Assembly (NCBI GenBank): GCA_028718565.1
Contig: JAQULO010000012.1
Span: 1-41,195, forward strand
Origin: Syntrophales bacterium
GTDB lineage: Bacteria > Desulfobacterota > Syntrophia > Syntrophales > UBA2210
Direction: 5' to 3'
Length of the DNA stretch: 41,195 nucleotides
Positions 1 through 8,619 of this stretch are shown here, piece by piece. Position numbers and translations under genes: made by a program. The notes under the pieces are model-generated. The model saw only the letters and a list, made by a program, of their open reading frames with translations, made no database searches and was not told the DNA's origin. Each line of letters opens with the position of its first letter. The first letter of the stretch is position 1.

Positions 1-123
1 TGCCTTAAATTGAGAAAGAACAATACAACGCAACAAAATTAACTCCGAAACGCTGTAAGCAAAATATCGCTGCCCTTTTATTCGTAATACAAACAACCCA
101 AAACCGGCGTTTCCGGATGGACA

Positions 124-2100
124 CTATCTAAGTTTCTTTCTATTATCGACAAGATCATCGACAACTGCCGGTTCAGCAAGGGTCGACGTATCACCAAAAT
201 TCGTAAAGTCCTTGGCCGCGACGTTGCGAAGCACCCTGCGCATAATCTTGCCGGACCTTGTCTTGGGAAGACCGTCTGCCCACTGAATCTGGTCGGGCGA
301 CGCGATCGGTCCGATCTCCGTTCTCACATGGGCAACAAGCTTCTTCTTCAGATCGTCTGTTTTTTCGACGTTGTTGTTCAGCGTCACATAGGCAAAGATG
401 CCCTGCCCCTTGATGTCATGGGGGAATCCGACAACAGCCGCTTCAGCGACATCGGGGTGCGACGTCAGAGCGGCCTCGACCTCCGCGGTTCCCATCCGGT
501 GACCGGAGACGTTGATAACATCGTCAATCCGTCCCGTGATCTTATAGTCACCATCCTCATCACGCTCGGCGCCATCGCCAGAGAAGTAATACCCCGGGAA
601 CTGGGAAAAATAGTTTTCTTTGAACAAACCACCCTGATCTCCCCATAACCCTCTCATAATGCCGGGCCATGCCGTTTTGATGCAGAGCGCACCTTTTCCG
701 GGGCCTTTGATCTCTTTCCCATCCTCATCAAGCAGCGCCGGTTTGACGCCGAAGAACGGAACCATGGCCTTCGCTGGCTTAATGTCAATGGCGCCTGGAA
801 GAGGGAGGATCATGTGTCCGCCTGTCTCTGTCTGCCACCACGTATCGGCAATCGTACACCTGCCCCCGCCGATCTTGTTATAGTACCACCACCATGCTTC
901 GGGATTCAGCGGTTCTCCGACCGAGCCCAGGACACGCAGGGAGGACAGATCATGTTTATCGACCCATTCATCACCTTCCTTCGCAACGGCACGGATAGCG
1001 GTCGGTGCGGTGTAGAAGTTATTGACATTGTATTTTTCACAGACGGCCCAGAACCGGTCGTAGGCGGGATAACTGGGAACGCCTTCAAAGAGGATACTGC
1101 TATGACCGTTGCAGAGCGGTCCGTACACCACATAGCTGTGGCCCGTTACCCATCCGATATCGGCCGTGCACCAGTACACGTCCTCATCGCGGACATCAAA
1201 GGCGAGTTGCTGGGTCATGGAGGCATAGAGCAGGTAGCCCGCGGTTGTATGGACGACTCCCTTGGGTTTTCCGGTGGAACCCGACGTATAGAGGATGAAC
1301 AGCGGGTCTTCCGCGTCCATCTCTTCCGGTGTACAGTATGGTGCGGCTCCTTCCATCAGGGCCTCGTACCACACGTCACGACCATCCCGCATGGGGACTT
1401 CTGTACCGGTCCGTCTGACGACAATTTGGGTCTTGATTGAAGGACAATCCTCAAGGGCCTTGTCGGCATTGCCCTTTTGGGGAACCGCCTTAGCACCCCG
1501 GTAGGTCCCGTCGCAGGTAATGAGGATCTTGGACTTGCAGTCATTGATACGATCTCGTAGGGCTTCCGCCGAAAAGCCGCCGAATACTATGGTATGAACG
1601 GCGCCAATCCTGGTACAGGCGAGCATCGTGATGGCCAACTCGGGGATCATCGGCAGATATATGGATACCCTGTCCCCCTTCTCGATACCCAGGCTCTTGA
1701 GGACATTCGCGAATTTATTCACCTCGCGATACATGTCGAAATAGGTATAGACCTTCCAGTCATTGGGGTCATTGCCCTCGAATATGATGGCGGCCTTGTT
1801 TTTCTTTGTCTCAAGGTGCCGATCCAGACAGTTGTAGCTTACATTCAGCTTTCCGCCTTCAAACCACTTGACGTGCAGATCGTCACCGAAAGACCAGTCG
1901 GAAACCTTCTTCTTGTCAAAGGCATTGAACCAGCTCAACCGCTCTTCCGCCATTCGCGCCCAAAAGGTATCGGGTTTCTCAATTGATTCCTTGTAGAGTT
2001 TTTCGTATTCCTTTCTACTCTTGATGTAGGATTTTTCCCGTACCCGGTCGGGAACCGGGAAAACCTTATCGTAAAAATCTTGTTCATTAAGCTCAGCCAT
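124..2100 (-). CDS. acs: Acetyl-CoA synthetase (AMP-forming)
   Basis: Cytosolic acetate-CoA ligase: acetate + ATP + CoA to acetyl-CoA + AMP + PPi. The 658-aa product has the usual length. Visible motifs are the adenylate-forming P-loop YTSGSTGKPKG (about residues 281-291), the TWWQTETGG motif containing the Trp pair that limits the acyl pocket to small acids (about 420-428), and the C-terminal PKTRSGKIMRR with the catalytic, acetylation-regulated Lys near 618. I place the start at the ATG whose protein begins MAELNEQDF because AAGGAGG lies about 6 bases upstream; an in-frame ATG 13 codons earlier has no comparable site. It is monocistronic, with the next minus-strand gene about 730 bases upstream. 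The identification is secure; the direction of use (acetate assimilation or disposal) cannot be read from sequence. Confidence 0.96.
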   Translation of the reverse strand: MAELNEQDFYDKVFPVPDRVREKSYIKSRKEYEKLYKESIEKPDTFWARMAEERLSWFNAFDKKKVSDWSFGDDLHVKWFEGGKLNVSYNCLDRHLETKKNKAAIIFEGNDPNDWKVYTYFDMYREVNKFANVLKSLGIEKGDRVSIYLPMIPELAITMLACTRIGAVHTIVFGGFSAEALRDRINDCKSKILITCDGTYRGAKAVPQKGNADKALEDCPSIKTQIVVRRTGTEVPMRDGRDVWYEALMEGAAPYCTPEEMDAEDPLFILYTSGSTGKPKGVVHTTAGYLLYASMTQQLAFDVRDEDVYWCTADIGWVTGHSYVVYGPLCNGHSSILFEGVPSYPAYDRFWAVCEKYNVNNFYTAPTAIRAVAKEGDEWVDKHDLSSLRVLGSVGEPLNPEAWWWYYNKIGGGRCTIADTWWQTETGGHMILPLPGAIDIKPAKAMVPFFGVKPALLDEDGKEIKGPGKGALCIKTAWPGIMRGLWGDQGGLFKENYFSQFPGYYFSGDGAERDEDGDYKITGRIDDVINVSGHRMGTAEVEAALTSHPDVAEAAVVGFPHDIKGQGIFAYVTLNNNVEKTDDLKKKLVAHVRTEIGPIASPDQIQWADGLPKTRSGKIMRRVLRNVAAKDFTNFGDTSTLAEPAVVDDLVDNRKKLR

Positions 2101-2284
2101 TGTCAGCCTCCTTGATATAAAATCACCCGCGCAGGGCAACAGAAATTCCTGTTTCTCAACGCAAGTGTCTGGTTAATAAGAACATAACACTGATAGCCAA
2201 CCATCTAGCCCCGGGATTTTGTTTTTATTCCATCTCAAGCCTTATCCCTGGTATGCCCCTGCCAAATAACCGTACAAAAATCTC

Positions 2285-2327
2285 AATCATATGTTCCTTC
2301 GGACCTATGTCGAAGGAACATATGATT
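2285..2327. repeat. Perfect 17-bp inverted repeat, 9-nt spacer
   Basis: AATCATATGTTCCTTCG (2285-2301) is followed after nine bases by its exact reverse complement (2311-2327). It lies in the non-coding stretch upstream of acs. It is not followed by a T run on either strand, so it is not a typical intrinsic terminator; it could be an operator, an mRNA hairpin or a small dispersed palindromic element. Confidence 0.7.
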
Positions 2328-2635
2328 TCAAAATGGAGTTCAAGGCACACCCCGCTACCGAGCCCCTTCTTCCGTTGTTAGACGCGAAAATACGAGCTCC
2401 AAACAACGGCAAGTACCTCGGGGAATATCGCAGATGGCGGCTGCAATACTGGTACCCCTTACAAAGCGTTTATTTAATACTGTAAATTCGTCAGTTGCGG
2501 TATCAGTCTCAGTCCGAATTGCGGGTGGGACTTTTCCCTATAATTTGTAGGTGTTTGTCTTACAAGAATCGGCGAGACTGATCCACAAACCGTAAAGGAG
2601 ACATGCCCGGGGAAGGATGGAGTGAAGAGGAAATC

Positions 2636-2779
2636 ATGAACAGAAATCTGATGGCGCCGTGCGGCGTCTATATCGCAACGAGAGATCGAAATGAGACGTT
2701 CGAAAAAATGGTGACGTCCATTGAAAGCGGGAGTCCGGAATTGGACTGGGTCCCGGATCAAGTCCGGCATGACGGTTGA
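2636..2779 (+). pseudogene. DUF3795-like N-terminal fragment (47 codons)
   Basis: Begins at an ATG preceded by GAGGAAATC and reads MNRNLMAPCGVYIATRDRN, which resembles the start of DUF3795-family proteins (typically APCGxxCGxCxxY followed by a charged segment). Here the CGxC block after the first PCG is missing, and after about 30 codons the frame runs into repeat-like sequence (GLDPG/DLIRDP-type element) and stops at 2777-2779. I read it as the decayed 5' end of such a gene, interrupted or eroded by the repeat. The resemblance rests on a short segment, so confidence is low. The rest of the 2101-2831 interval shows no other gene I can support. Confidence 0.3.
2722..2776. repeat. Probable dispersed intergenic repeat element
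   Basis: The segment containing AGTCCGGAATTGGACT followed by GGTCCCGGATCAAGTCCGG and GCATGACGG has the look of an interspersed palindromic element that recurs between genes in many Deltaproteobacteria, whose translations give HAGLDPG or MPDLIRDP peptides. Only one copy is present here, so repetition within the window cannot be shown; recognition is from general familiarity with the element. Confidence 0.4.
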
Positions 2780-2831
2780 CGTATTTCACCGCTAACTTTT
2801 CTGTGTGTCCATCATCTGGGGGAAACTGCAA

Positions 2832-4904
2832 TCAAATCTCTTCATAGAATACATACCGGTTACGGCCCGACTGCTTGGCCTTGTACATGGCTATATCGGC
2901 ATTCTTCGCCAGTGTGTCTGCGTCCTCCCCGTCTTTGGGGTACAGGGAGATCCCCAGGCTGGTTGTGATCGTCAGCTTATGACCATCACAGATAAAGGGT
3001 GTCTGGAAGGCATCCACGACCTTCTTCGCTATCAGGGGCACATCCTCACCCTGCTTGATAGTGGAAAAGACCATCAGAAATTCATCCCCCCCCATACGGG
3101 CCACGGTATCGCCCTCGCGCACCAGAGAGGCCATCCTTTTGGCTACGGCCTTCAGGAGCAGATCTCCGACGTTATGGCCCAGGCTGTCGTTCACATCCTT
3201 GAATTTATCCAGATCGAACATCATAATCGCCAGCGGCCTCTCTTCTCTGCTGGCCTGAGCGATTGCCACGCCGAGCCGGTCATTAAACAGGGTGCGATTG
3301 GGCAATCCCGTTAAGGCGTCGTGATAAGCCAGCCAGTGAATGGTCTTTTCACTCCTCTTTCTTTCGGTGATGTCTTTTATGAAACCCTGATAACCAATAA
3401 TCTCCCCGGTCCGCTTCCGCCTGACTATACTCGTGATGAGAGCGTGAATGACCTCGCCGTCCTTTCGTCTAATATCCGCGGGGTAGTCCTGCACGTAACC
3501 CCTTTCCTCCAAGAGCGCCTCCAGACGAAGGCGATCCTCGATGTCTTTATAAAACTCGTTTATATGAAAGAGTTTCAGTGCCTCCACATCATTATACCCC
3601 AGAATATCAGCCATCGCCGGATTGCAATCGATCCAGCGACCGTTGATAGCCGTAATGAATGTTCCATCCCGGGAGGCCTCAAAAAAGGCCCGGTACCGTT
3701 CCTCGCTCTCCCACAGGGCGAGTTCCATCTGCTTCTTCTCGGTTATGTCATTGCCTGATGTCAGCACCCCCATAATCTTCCCTTCGCCATCACGCAGAAT
3801 GGTGTTGTACCAGGCTATCAGCCTTCTGTCGCCTTTACTGTCCACAACCTCGTTTTCGTAGTGGGTCTCGCCGGAGCCGGTATCTGTTATGATCCTGTCA
3901 TAGAGCGATCTGACCTGATACCGGATATCAGCGGGGATAAAGGCCTGAAACCAGTTTTTCCCGACGATTTCATCTTCCGGATATCCCAGGACTTCACAAC
4001 CCTTACGGTTGATGAGCGTCACCCTCTGATCCTCTCCCAGAGCAATCATCATGGTAGCCGCCACGTCAAGATAATTTTGGGCACGATCCCGCTCCCGGCG
4101 TAAATTCTCCTCGCTCTTTCTCAGTGCCTCGAGCGCAGCCTCCCGTTGGGACTCTGCCCGTTTTCGATCCGTAATATCGCGATTGTTGGCACGTCGGCCC
4201 TTGAACTGACCGTCATTTCCGTAAACAGGCTGACAGAGATGAGCAATCCATCGTTCCTCACCACTCCGATTCACAATGCGGAACTCAAACTCACCCACCT
4301 CGTCGATACATGACTTGTGATAGTCATCCATATGACGCCGGAACACCTTCATGTCTTCCGGGTGGACAATCCGGGACATCAGCCCGGCATCCGCCATGAA
4401 CTCCTCAGGGCCGTAGTCGCTGATACGCTCGCAGGACGGGGAAGCATAAAGGAGATCCTGCTGCGGGTCCGTCCAGTATGCCCAGTCGTACGTGAAGTCC
4501 GCCACCATCCGAAACTTCTCCCGCTCTTTTTCAAGTGTATCTTCCGCCTGCCGACGTGCCAGGGACAGGGTGGCGACAATCCAGGCAATGAGAAGAAAAA
4601 TGCCGACCCGGACTGCGGCCCCCTGAAGCACAATCGGATCCCTTGTAAACACACTGACGAGGAAAAAGTAGACAAACACCAGGCCCACAGAGTAGGCGAA
4701 CCCCCGCTTTCCATAATAAAAGCAGGCTATGATGAGAGGGATGTAGAAGAGGTTCTGGAAAATGATGAATTGACCACGTGTGAGAAAAAAAACGCTGATA
4801 ACAACACACAAAAGCGAAGTAACCGCTACTGCAATGACAGGCCATCGATGGCTGAGGCTCATAGAATGCCGGGCAATCATAGGCCGAGCCTTATAGCTAT
4901 GCAT
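2832..4904 (-). CDS. Membrane PAS-PAS-PAS-GGDEF diguanylate cyclase
   Basis: Predicted cyclic-di-GMP synthase of the inner membrane, 690 aa. Residues about 20-116 hold roughly four hydrophobic helices; a short coiled coil (about 117-130) leads to three PAS/PAC units (about 130-250, 275-395, 400-515), each ending in the PAC-type DITxRK/DITEKK linker, then a GGDEF domain (about 525-690). The catalytic loop is intact (RMGGDEF, GGDEF at 605-609), as are the FDLDKFKxVNDxxGH metal/substrate motif and a product-inhibition I-site RxxD (REGD, 596-599). No EAL domain is present, so synthesis rather than breakdown is predicted. The start is uncertain: the first ATG lacks a clear ribosome-binding site and ATGs at codons 9 and 15 are alternatives. 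It is divergent from the YIP1-family gene. The ligand sensed by the PAS units cannot be told. Confidence 0.92.
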   Translation of the reverse strand: MHSYKARPMIARHSMSLSHRWPVIAVAVTSLLCVVISVFFLTRGQFIIFQNLFYIPLIIACFYYGKRGFAYSVGLVFVYFFLVSVFTRDPIVLQGAAVRVGIFLLIAWIVATLSLARRQAEDTLEKEREKFRMVADFTYDWAYWTDPQQDLLYASPSCERISDYGPEEFMADAGLMSRIVHPEDMKVFRRHMDDYHKSCIDEVGEFEFRIVNRSGEERWIAHLCQPVYGNDGQFKGRRANNRDITDRKRAESQREAALEALRKSEENLRRERDRAQNYLDVAATMMIALGEDQRVTLINRKGCEVLGYPEDEIVGKNWFQAFIPADIRYQVRSLYDRIITDTGSGETHYENEVVDSKGDRRLIAWYNTILRDGEGKIMGVLTSGNDITEKKQMELALWESEERYRAFFEASRDGTFITAINGRWIDCNPAMADILGYNDVEALKLFHINEFYKDIEDRLRLEALLEERGYVQDYPADIRRKDGEVIHALITSIVRRKRTGEIIGYQGFIKDITERKRSEKTIHWLAYHDALTGLPNRTLFNDRLGVAIAQASREERPLAIMMFDLDKFKDVNDSLGHNVGDLLLKAVAKRMASLVREGDTVARMGGDEFLMVFSTIKQGEDVPLIAKKVVDAFQTPFICDGHKLTITTSLGISLYPKDGEDADTLAKNADIAMYKAKQSGRNRYVFYEEI

Positions 4905-5103
4905 CAGGCCGTTGTCAAGGATAAAGAGACCTGGCGTTGGGAAACCGTCGCGACGCAGAATGTCTGGAAAATGGTGACTATTTTCCCCAGGTCACATCCG
5001 CCCTTAACTGATGTTGCAAGGAAAGCAAGGAAATGTCTGGCGGTAGACGGTGATTTACAATATATAAACAGGCAAAAAAGTAGGGGTCACACAGGAGGGT
5101 CTC

Positions 5104-5640
5104 ATGAACAGATTCCAGGATCGTATCATTCGTGCTGCCAAGTTGGATGTCAACCTGTATGAAGAGGTTGAGGCCGACAAGGGGGCAATGGGTCAGGCTA
5201 TGGCGGTGGTTGTCCTTTCCAGTCTGGCAGCCGGTATAGGAATGATCCAAACAGGAGGGCTCGGCGGGGTTTTAATGGGGACGATCACGGCCCTTGCGGG
5301 GTGGTATGTCTGGGCTTACCTCACGTACCTTATCGGCACAAAACTCCTTCCGGAGCCGCAGACCCAGTCGGATCCCGGCGAATTACTGCGCACGATCGGC
5401 TTTTCGAGCTCTCCCGGCCTGATTCGAATACTGGGTATTATCCCGGGGCTGGGAGGGGTGGTTTTTGTGGCTGGATCACTCTGGATGCTGGCGGCAATGG
5501 TGATAGCGGTCAGGCAGGCCCTTGATTATACAAGCACGCTGCGGGCTGTCGGGGTGTGCGCGATCGGCTGGGCCATTCAGCTATTGATCATGGTACTGTT
5601 GTTTTCTATCTTCGGCGGAGGCGCGGCGCAACCGGTTTAA
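5104..5640 (+). CDS. YIP1-family integral membrane protein
   Basis: 178-aa membrane protein with about five hydrophobic segments (roughly 30-50, 53-78, 105-118, 118-137, 147-170). The layout, an amphipathic N-terminus with MNRFQDRII, then hydrophobic stretches containing a PGLGG turn, matches bacterial YIP1/DUF1282-like proteins, whose molecular function is not established. AGGAGGG lies 5-6 bases before the ATG, so the start is secure. It is followed after 91 bases by the SDR gene on the same strand and could be cotranscribed with it. No catalytic motif is visible. Confidence 0.75.
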   Translation: MNRFQDRIIRAAKLDVNLYEEVEADKGAMGQAMAVVVLSSLAAGIGMIQTGGLGGVLMGTITALAGWYVWAYLTYLIGTKLLPEPQTQSDPGELLRTIGFSSSPGLIRILGIIPGLGGVVFVAGSLWMLAAMVIAVRQALDYTSTLRAVGVCAIGWAIQLLIMVLLFSIFGGGAAQPV

Positions 5641-5731
5641 TCCAGCAGAGGAATCTCCTTCCGTAGGGGCGTGAATCTTCATTCTGCGTCGCCAGTGCGA
5701 AGAGTGATCAGAAAAAGAGGAAGCAAAAGCT

Positions 5732-6496
5732 GTGGATCTGAACTTGACAGGCAGGGAAGCTCTCATCACCGGCGGCTCCAAAGGGATCGGACGTGCGTGC
5801 GCCGAAGTCCTGGCCTCTGAAGGCTGCTCCCTTCATCTGGCTGCGCGTGAGGAGGTGGCCCTGCGCCGAACGCAGGAGACAATCGAATCAAAATTCGGGG
5901 TCCCGGTCACCATCCACCCCGTCGATCTCAGCCGGAGCGTCGAGGCCCGAGACCTTGCAGCAGCTTGTCCGGATATCGATATCCTGGTCAATAACGCCGG
6001 AGCCATCCCAAGCGGAGATCTATGGCAGATTGAAGAGCATAGTTGGCGCGAGGCCTGGGATCTGAAAGTATTCGGGTATCTCAACCTGTGCCGGGCGGTC
6101 TATCCACAGATGCAAGCACGCGGGAAAGGCGTTATCGTCAATATCATCGGCGCTGCCGGAGAACGGCCCCGGATTGATTACATCACCGGAGGTATGGGCA
6201 ACGCCTCCCTCATGGCCCTTTCCAGGGCATTGGGCGCCCGCAGCATGAGAGACGGTATCCAGGTGGTCGCGGTCAACCCCGGGTTGATCAAAACCGAACG
6301 GATGGAAACGTTGCTACAGGCCGGTGCCCGAAAAAAGCTCAACGACCCGGAACGCTGGCAGGAATTAATGCCCACGGATCCGCCGCCGGGGGAACCCCGC
6401 GATGTGGCCAACCTGGTCGCCTTCCTTGCCTCGGATTGCGCCCAATATATCACCGGAACGGTGGTAACGGTTGATGGTGGCGTCACGGCAATCTGA
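5732..6496 (+). CDS. SDR-family protein with degenerate active site
   Basis: Short-chain dehydrogenase/reductase fold, 254 aa, starting at GTG with AGAGGAAG upstream. The NAD(P)-binding TGGSKGIG motif (13-20), the DILVNNAGA motif and the C-terminal ITGTVVTVDGG are intact. The catalytic segment is not: where classical SDRs have Ser and YxxxK, this protein reads VNIIGAAG and then GGMGNASLMALSRAL, so by alignment Ser, Tyr and Lys become Gly, Gly and Asn. The conserved PG at NPGLIKTERM follows normally. It is either a divergent SDR subfamily with another mechanism or a cofactor-binding, non-catalytic protein. Substrate unknown; calling it a 3-oxoacyl-ACP reductase would be over-reading. Confidence 0.88.
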   Translation: MDLNLTGREALITGGSKGIGRACAEVLASEGCSLHLAAREEVALRRTQETIESKFGVPVTIHPVDLSRSVEARDLAAACPDIDILVNNAGAIPSGDLWQIEEHSWREAWDLKVFGYLNLCRAVYPQMQARGKGVIVNIIGAAGERPRIDYITGGMGNASLMALSRALGARSMRDGIQVVAVNPGLIKTERMETLLQAGARKKLNDPERWQELMPTDPPPGEPRDVANLVAFLASDCAQYITGTVVTVDGGVTAI

Positions 6497-6534
6497 AATG
6501 AAGTGCGATTCCCTTTTTGCAGGCGCCAGAATAA

Positions 6535-6981
6535 TTAGCGGTCTGGTATAGTGCCCCCGTTCACATCCAGTCTGAGGGCAAGTCGTTTGTGTTCTTCGGG
6601 GGTAATCCACGACACGCAAAGATAATTAAGAATGGCGTCATCGTTCAGGCCGATCCGGCGGGCCTCCTGTACGGTGACCCGGTAAGCCTCGATCTCGGTC
6701 TCCCGGTCGACATAGGCCTTGCTCCTGTCGTACAGATCCCGCCCCTGTAAGTGTTGTTTGACGTGACACAACTCGTGAATGATGTCCAAATACAGGATCT
6801 CGTCCGAGGCGTCGCGCAGGTGCGGCCGGCCGATGGTAATGGAGGCGTCGTCGTTGTCCACGAACATCTCATACGGGAGGTCCGCGACGCATACCCCGGT
6901 GCGCGCGATGACCGCGTCGATCTCTTGCGCGTCGGAAAAGATGGCCCGCAGGATACCGTAAGTGCGGATATCCGGGAACAC
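6535..6981 (-). CDS. HExxH putative zinc metalloprotein
   Basis: 148 aa from the GTG shown. LDIIHELCHVKQ carries a HExxH zinc-binding motif, and YVDRETEIEAYR about 20 residues later could supply the third (Glu) ligand as in gluzincin-type peptidases. No signal peptide or membrane helix is seen, so it is probably cytosolic. I do not recognise the family; the motif recalls ImmA/IrrE-like domains but there is no fused HTH. The reading frame stays open for about 35 codons upstream of this GTG with plausible protein sequence (RINRRLEFGQYRLADVF) but contains no ATG, GTG or TTG, so the true start is unclear (see findings). It is convergent with the SDR gene, 38 bases apart. Confidence 0.6.
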   Translation of the reverse strand: MFPDIRTYGILRAIFSDAQEIDAVIARTGVCVADLPYEMFVDNDDASITIGRPHLRDASDEILYLDIIHELCHVKQHLQGRDLYDRSKAYVDRETEIEAYRVTVQEARRIGLNDDAILNYLCVSWITPEEHKRLALRLDVNGGTIPDR

Positions 6982-7292
6982 GTCCGCCAGGCGGTATTGT
7001 CCGAATTCAAGCCGACGGTTGATGCGAAAATTGTTTTTCCTTTCGATTGTTTCACCTCTTCTGCGCGCCGTGCGGATCGGCGTCGGTCACGATGTGTCGA
7101 TATTGCCTCTTCGTGGGGGAAGAATAAGCAGAACGGATCCGTATGTCAATAAAATACCGGCCCGTATCTTTTAATGGAATCTCACCACAAATCCGGTCAT
7201 CTTCAGCACCTGCCGGGTCCTGTGCACGGGATCTTCCCTGTCGGACATGGCCCTGGAATTGTAACCACCTTAAATAAGGAATAAAAAAATTT

Positions 7293-7308
7293 AGGCACGG
7301 AAGTTGCT
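7293..7308 (+). promoter_or_regulatory. Sigma-54 (-24/-12) promoter
   Basis: TTAGGCACGGAAGTTGCTT fits the RpoN consensus TGGCACG-N4-TTGCW at all but the first base, with GG (7294-7295) and GC (7306-7307) separated by exactly ten bases. Transcription would start near 7319 and run rightwards through about 280 bases before the hydrolase start. The interval 6982-7598 holds no other gene I can support; a hairpin with 8-bp arms (ATTGTTTA/TAAACAAT) lies at 7389-7409. Confidence 0.65.
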
Positions 7309-7598
7309 TAATAGACTACTAAAGGACGAATTGCGGAGGGGAACGCATCCGCTATGGATATAATCATCGACAACTTTAGAAATCATAAATTGTTTACAAG
7401 ATAAACAATAATAAAGTATTGATCGGTGGTTATAACAGGCTTGCTCGGGTATTCGCTTCGTGCGGTATCTCTGCAGGCCATTTTTTTGTCGGCCTCCCAC
7501 CAAGCCCCAGGGGGCAGCTTGACATACCCGGTGTGATCCTTTAGAAGTTAGTGGCGTTTTTTACCGCTGTTTCATCCACGCTTAGCAGGGAGACCTAT

Positions 7599-8489
7599 AT
7601 GATATTGGAACAAACCGGAAAAATATGTGACAGGTTGTATGTCACGGGGCATCACTTAATGCCCGCCTTTCTCCTGGCGAGCCCAGCTCCCGTCCTCTTC
7701 GACGCGGGGGTGGCAGCCATGGGGCCTCACTATCTCAGAGATATCGAAACCCATCTGGGGACAACGGATGCTTTGAGGTATCTCCTGCTGACACACTCAC
7801 ACTATGACCACTGCGGGGCCGCCCCCTTTCTGAAGGAAAAGATATCGGGCCTCAGGATAGGAACGAACGCTCACGCCGCGAAAGTACTGCAAAAACCGGG
7901 CGCCGTGAAACTGATCCGCGCACTGAACGACAATTTCGTGGATGTTTTCAAAAATGTCATAGGGGCCGAGAATATCCCCTTCGAACCGGTAGCAGTTGAT
8001 CTGATACTGAAGGACGGTGACGAGTTGGACTGCGGCGGCGGATGGACGGTGAGGGTTATTGAAACTCCGGGACATACCAACGACTCTCTGTCCTACTATA
8101 TCCCGAGGATAAAGGCCCTGATAGCGGGGGAAGCGGTGGGTGTTTTCCACAACGGCGGCATACAGCCCGAGTTTTCATCGAGCTACGGCGACTATATGGC
8201 CTCCATCGAAAAGATGGCCGCTCTGGATGTGGATATCCTGGCTCTGGCCCACGGGCATATACTGACAGGGGACGACGCAGGCGGATATCTGGCGGATTCC
8301 ATCAAGACGACCGTCTTATTCAGGGGGCGCATTGAGGACTATCTCGACCGGTTCAGCGGCGACAGGGAGAAGGTGGTGGAGGCCATCTTCGGGGAGGATT
8401 ATGATGAGACGGTTTTGATGCAGCAGGACAAGAAGTCCTTCCTGCTGAACCTGAGGGCGCAGGTCCTGGTCGTGGCCGAGGGAAAGTAA
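7599..8489 (+). CDS. Metallo-beta-lactamase-fold hydrolase
   Basis: 296-aa MBL-fold protein. The zinc motif THSHYDHCG gives His66, His68, Asp70 and His71; further ligands are His159 (PGHTND) and His218 (AHGH). The position normally held by the bridging Asp is within LIAGEAVG, suggesting Glu178 instead. Closest in layout to glyoxalase II-like / YflN-type cytosolic hydrolases with a C-terminal helical extension; substrate unknown. I choose the ATG at 7599 because GGAG lies about 7 bases upstream; an in-frame GTG at 7551 has no such site. It may be driven by the sigma-54 promoter about 300 bases upstream. adk follows 130 bases downstream. Confidence 0.9.
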   Translation: MILEQTGKICDRLYVTGHHLMPAFLLASPAPVLFDAGVAAMGPHYLRDIETHLGTTDALRYLLLTHSHYDHCGAAPFLKEKISGLRIGTNAHAAKVLQKPGAVKLIRALNDNFVDVFKNVIGAENIPFEPVAVDLILKDGDELDCGGGWTVRVIETPGHTNDSLSYYIPRIKALIAGEAVGVFHNGGIQPEFSSSYGDYMASIEKMAALDVDILALAHGHILTGDDAGGYLADSIKTTVLFRGRIEDYLDRFSGDREKVVEAIFGEDYDETVLMQQDKKSFLLNLRAQVLVVAEGK

Positions 8490-8619
8490 CTTTTATCCTT
8501 GCGATAAGCGGGGTAATCCCATATAAAGCTCTTGCCCGGGGGACGGGAGAAAAGCACCCGGGGTGCCTATTTAAAAATGGAGTCTCATGAACTGAGTCTC
8601 ATTGAAAGGAGATTGCATA

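Noticed and set aside
4317-5162. 281-aa plus-strand frame opposite the GGDEF gene
   Set aside because: Shadow frame; the minus strand has intact PAS and GGDEF domains.
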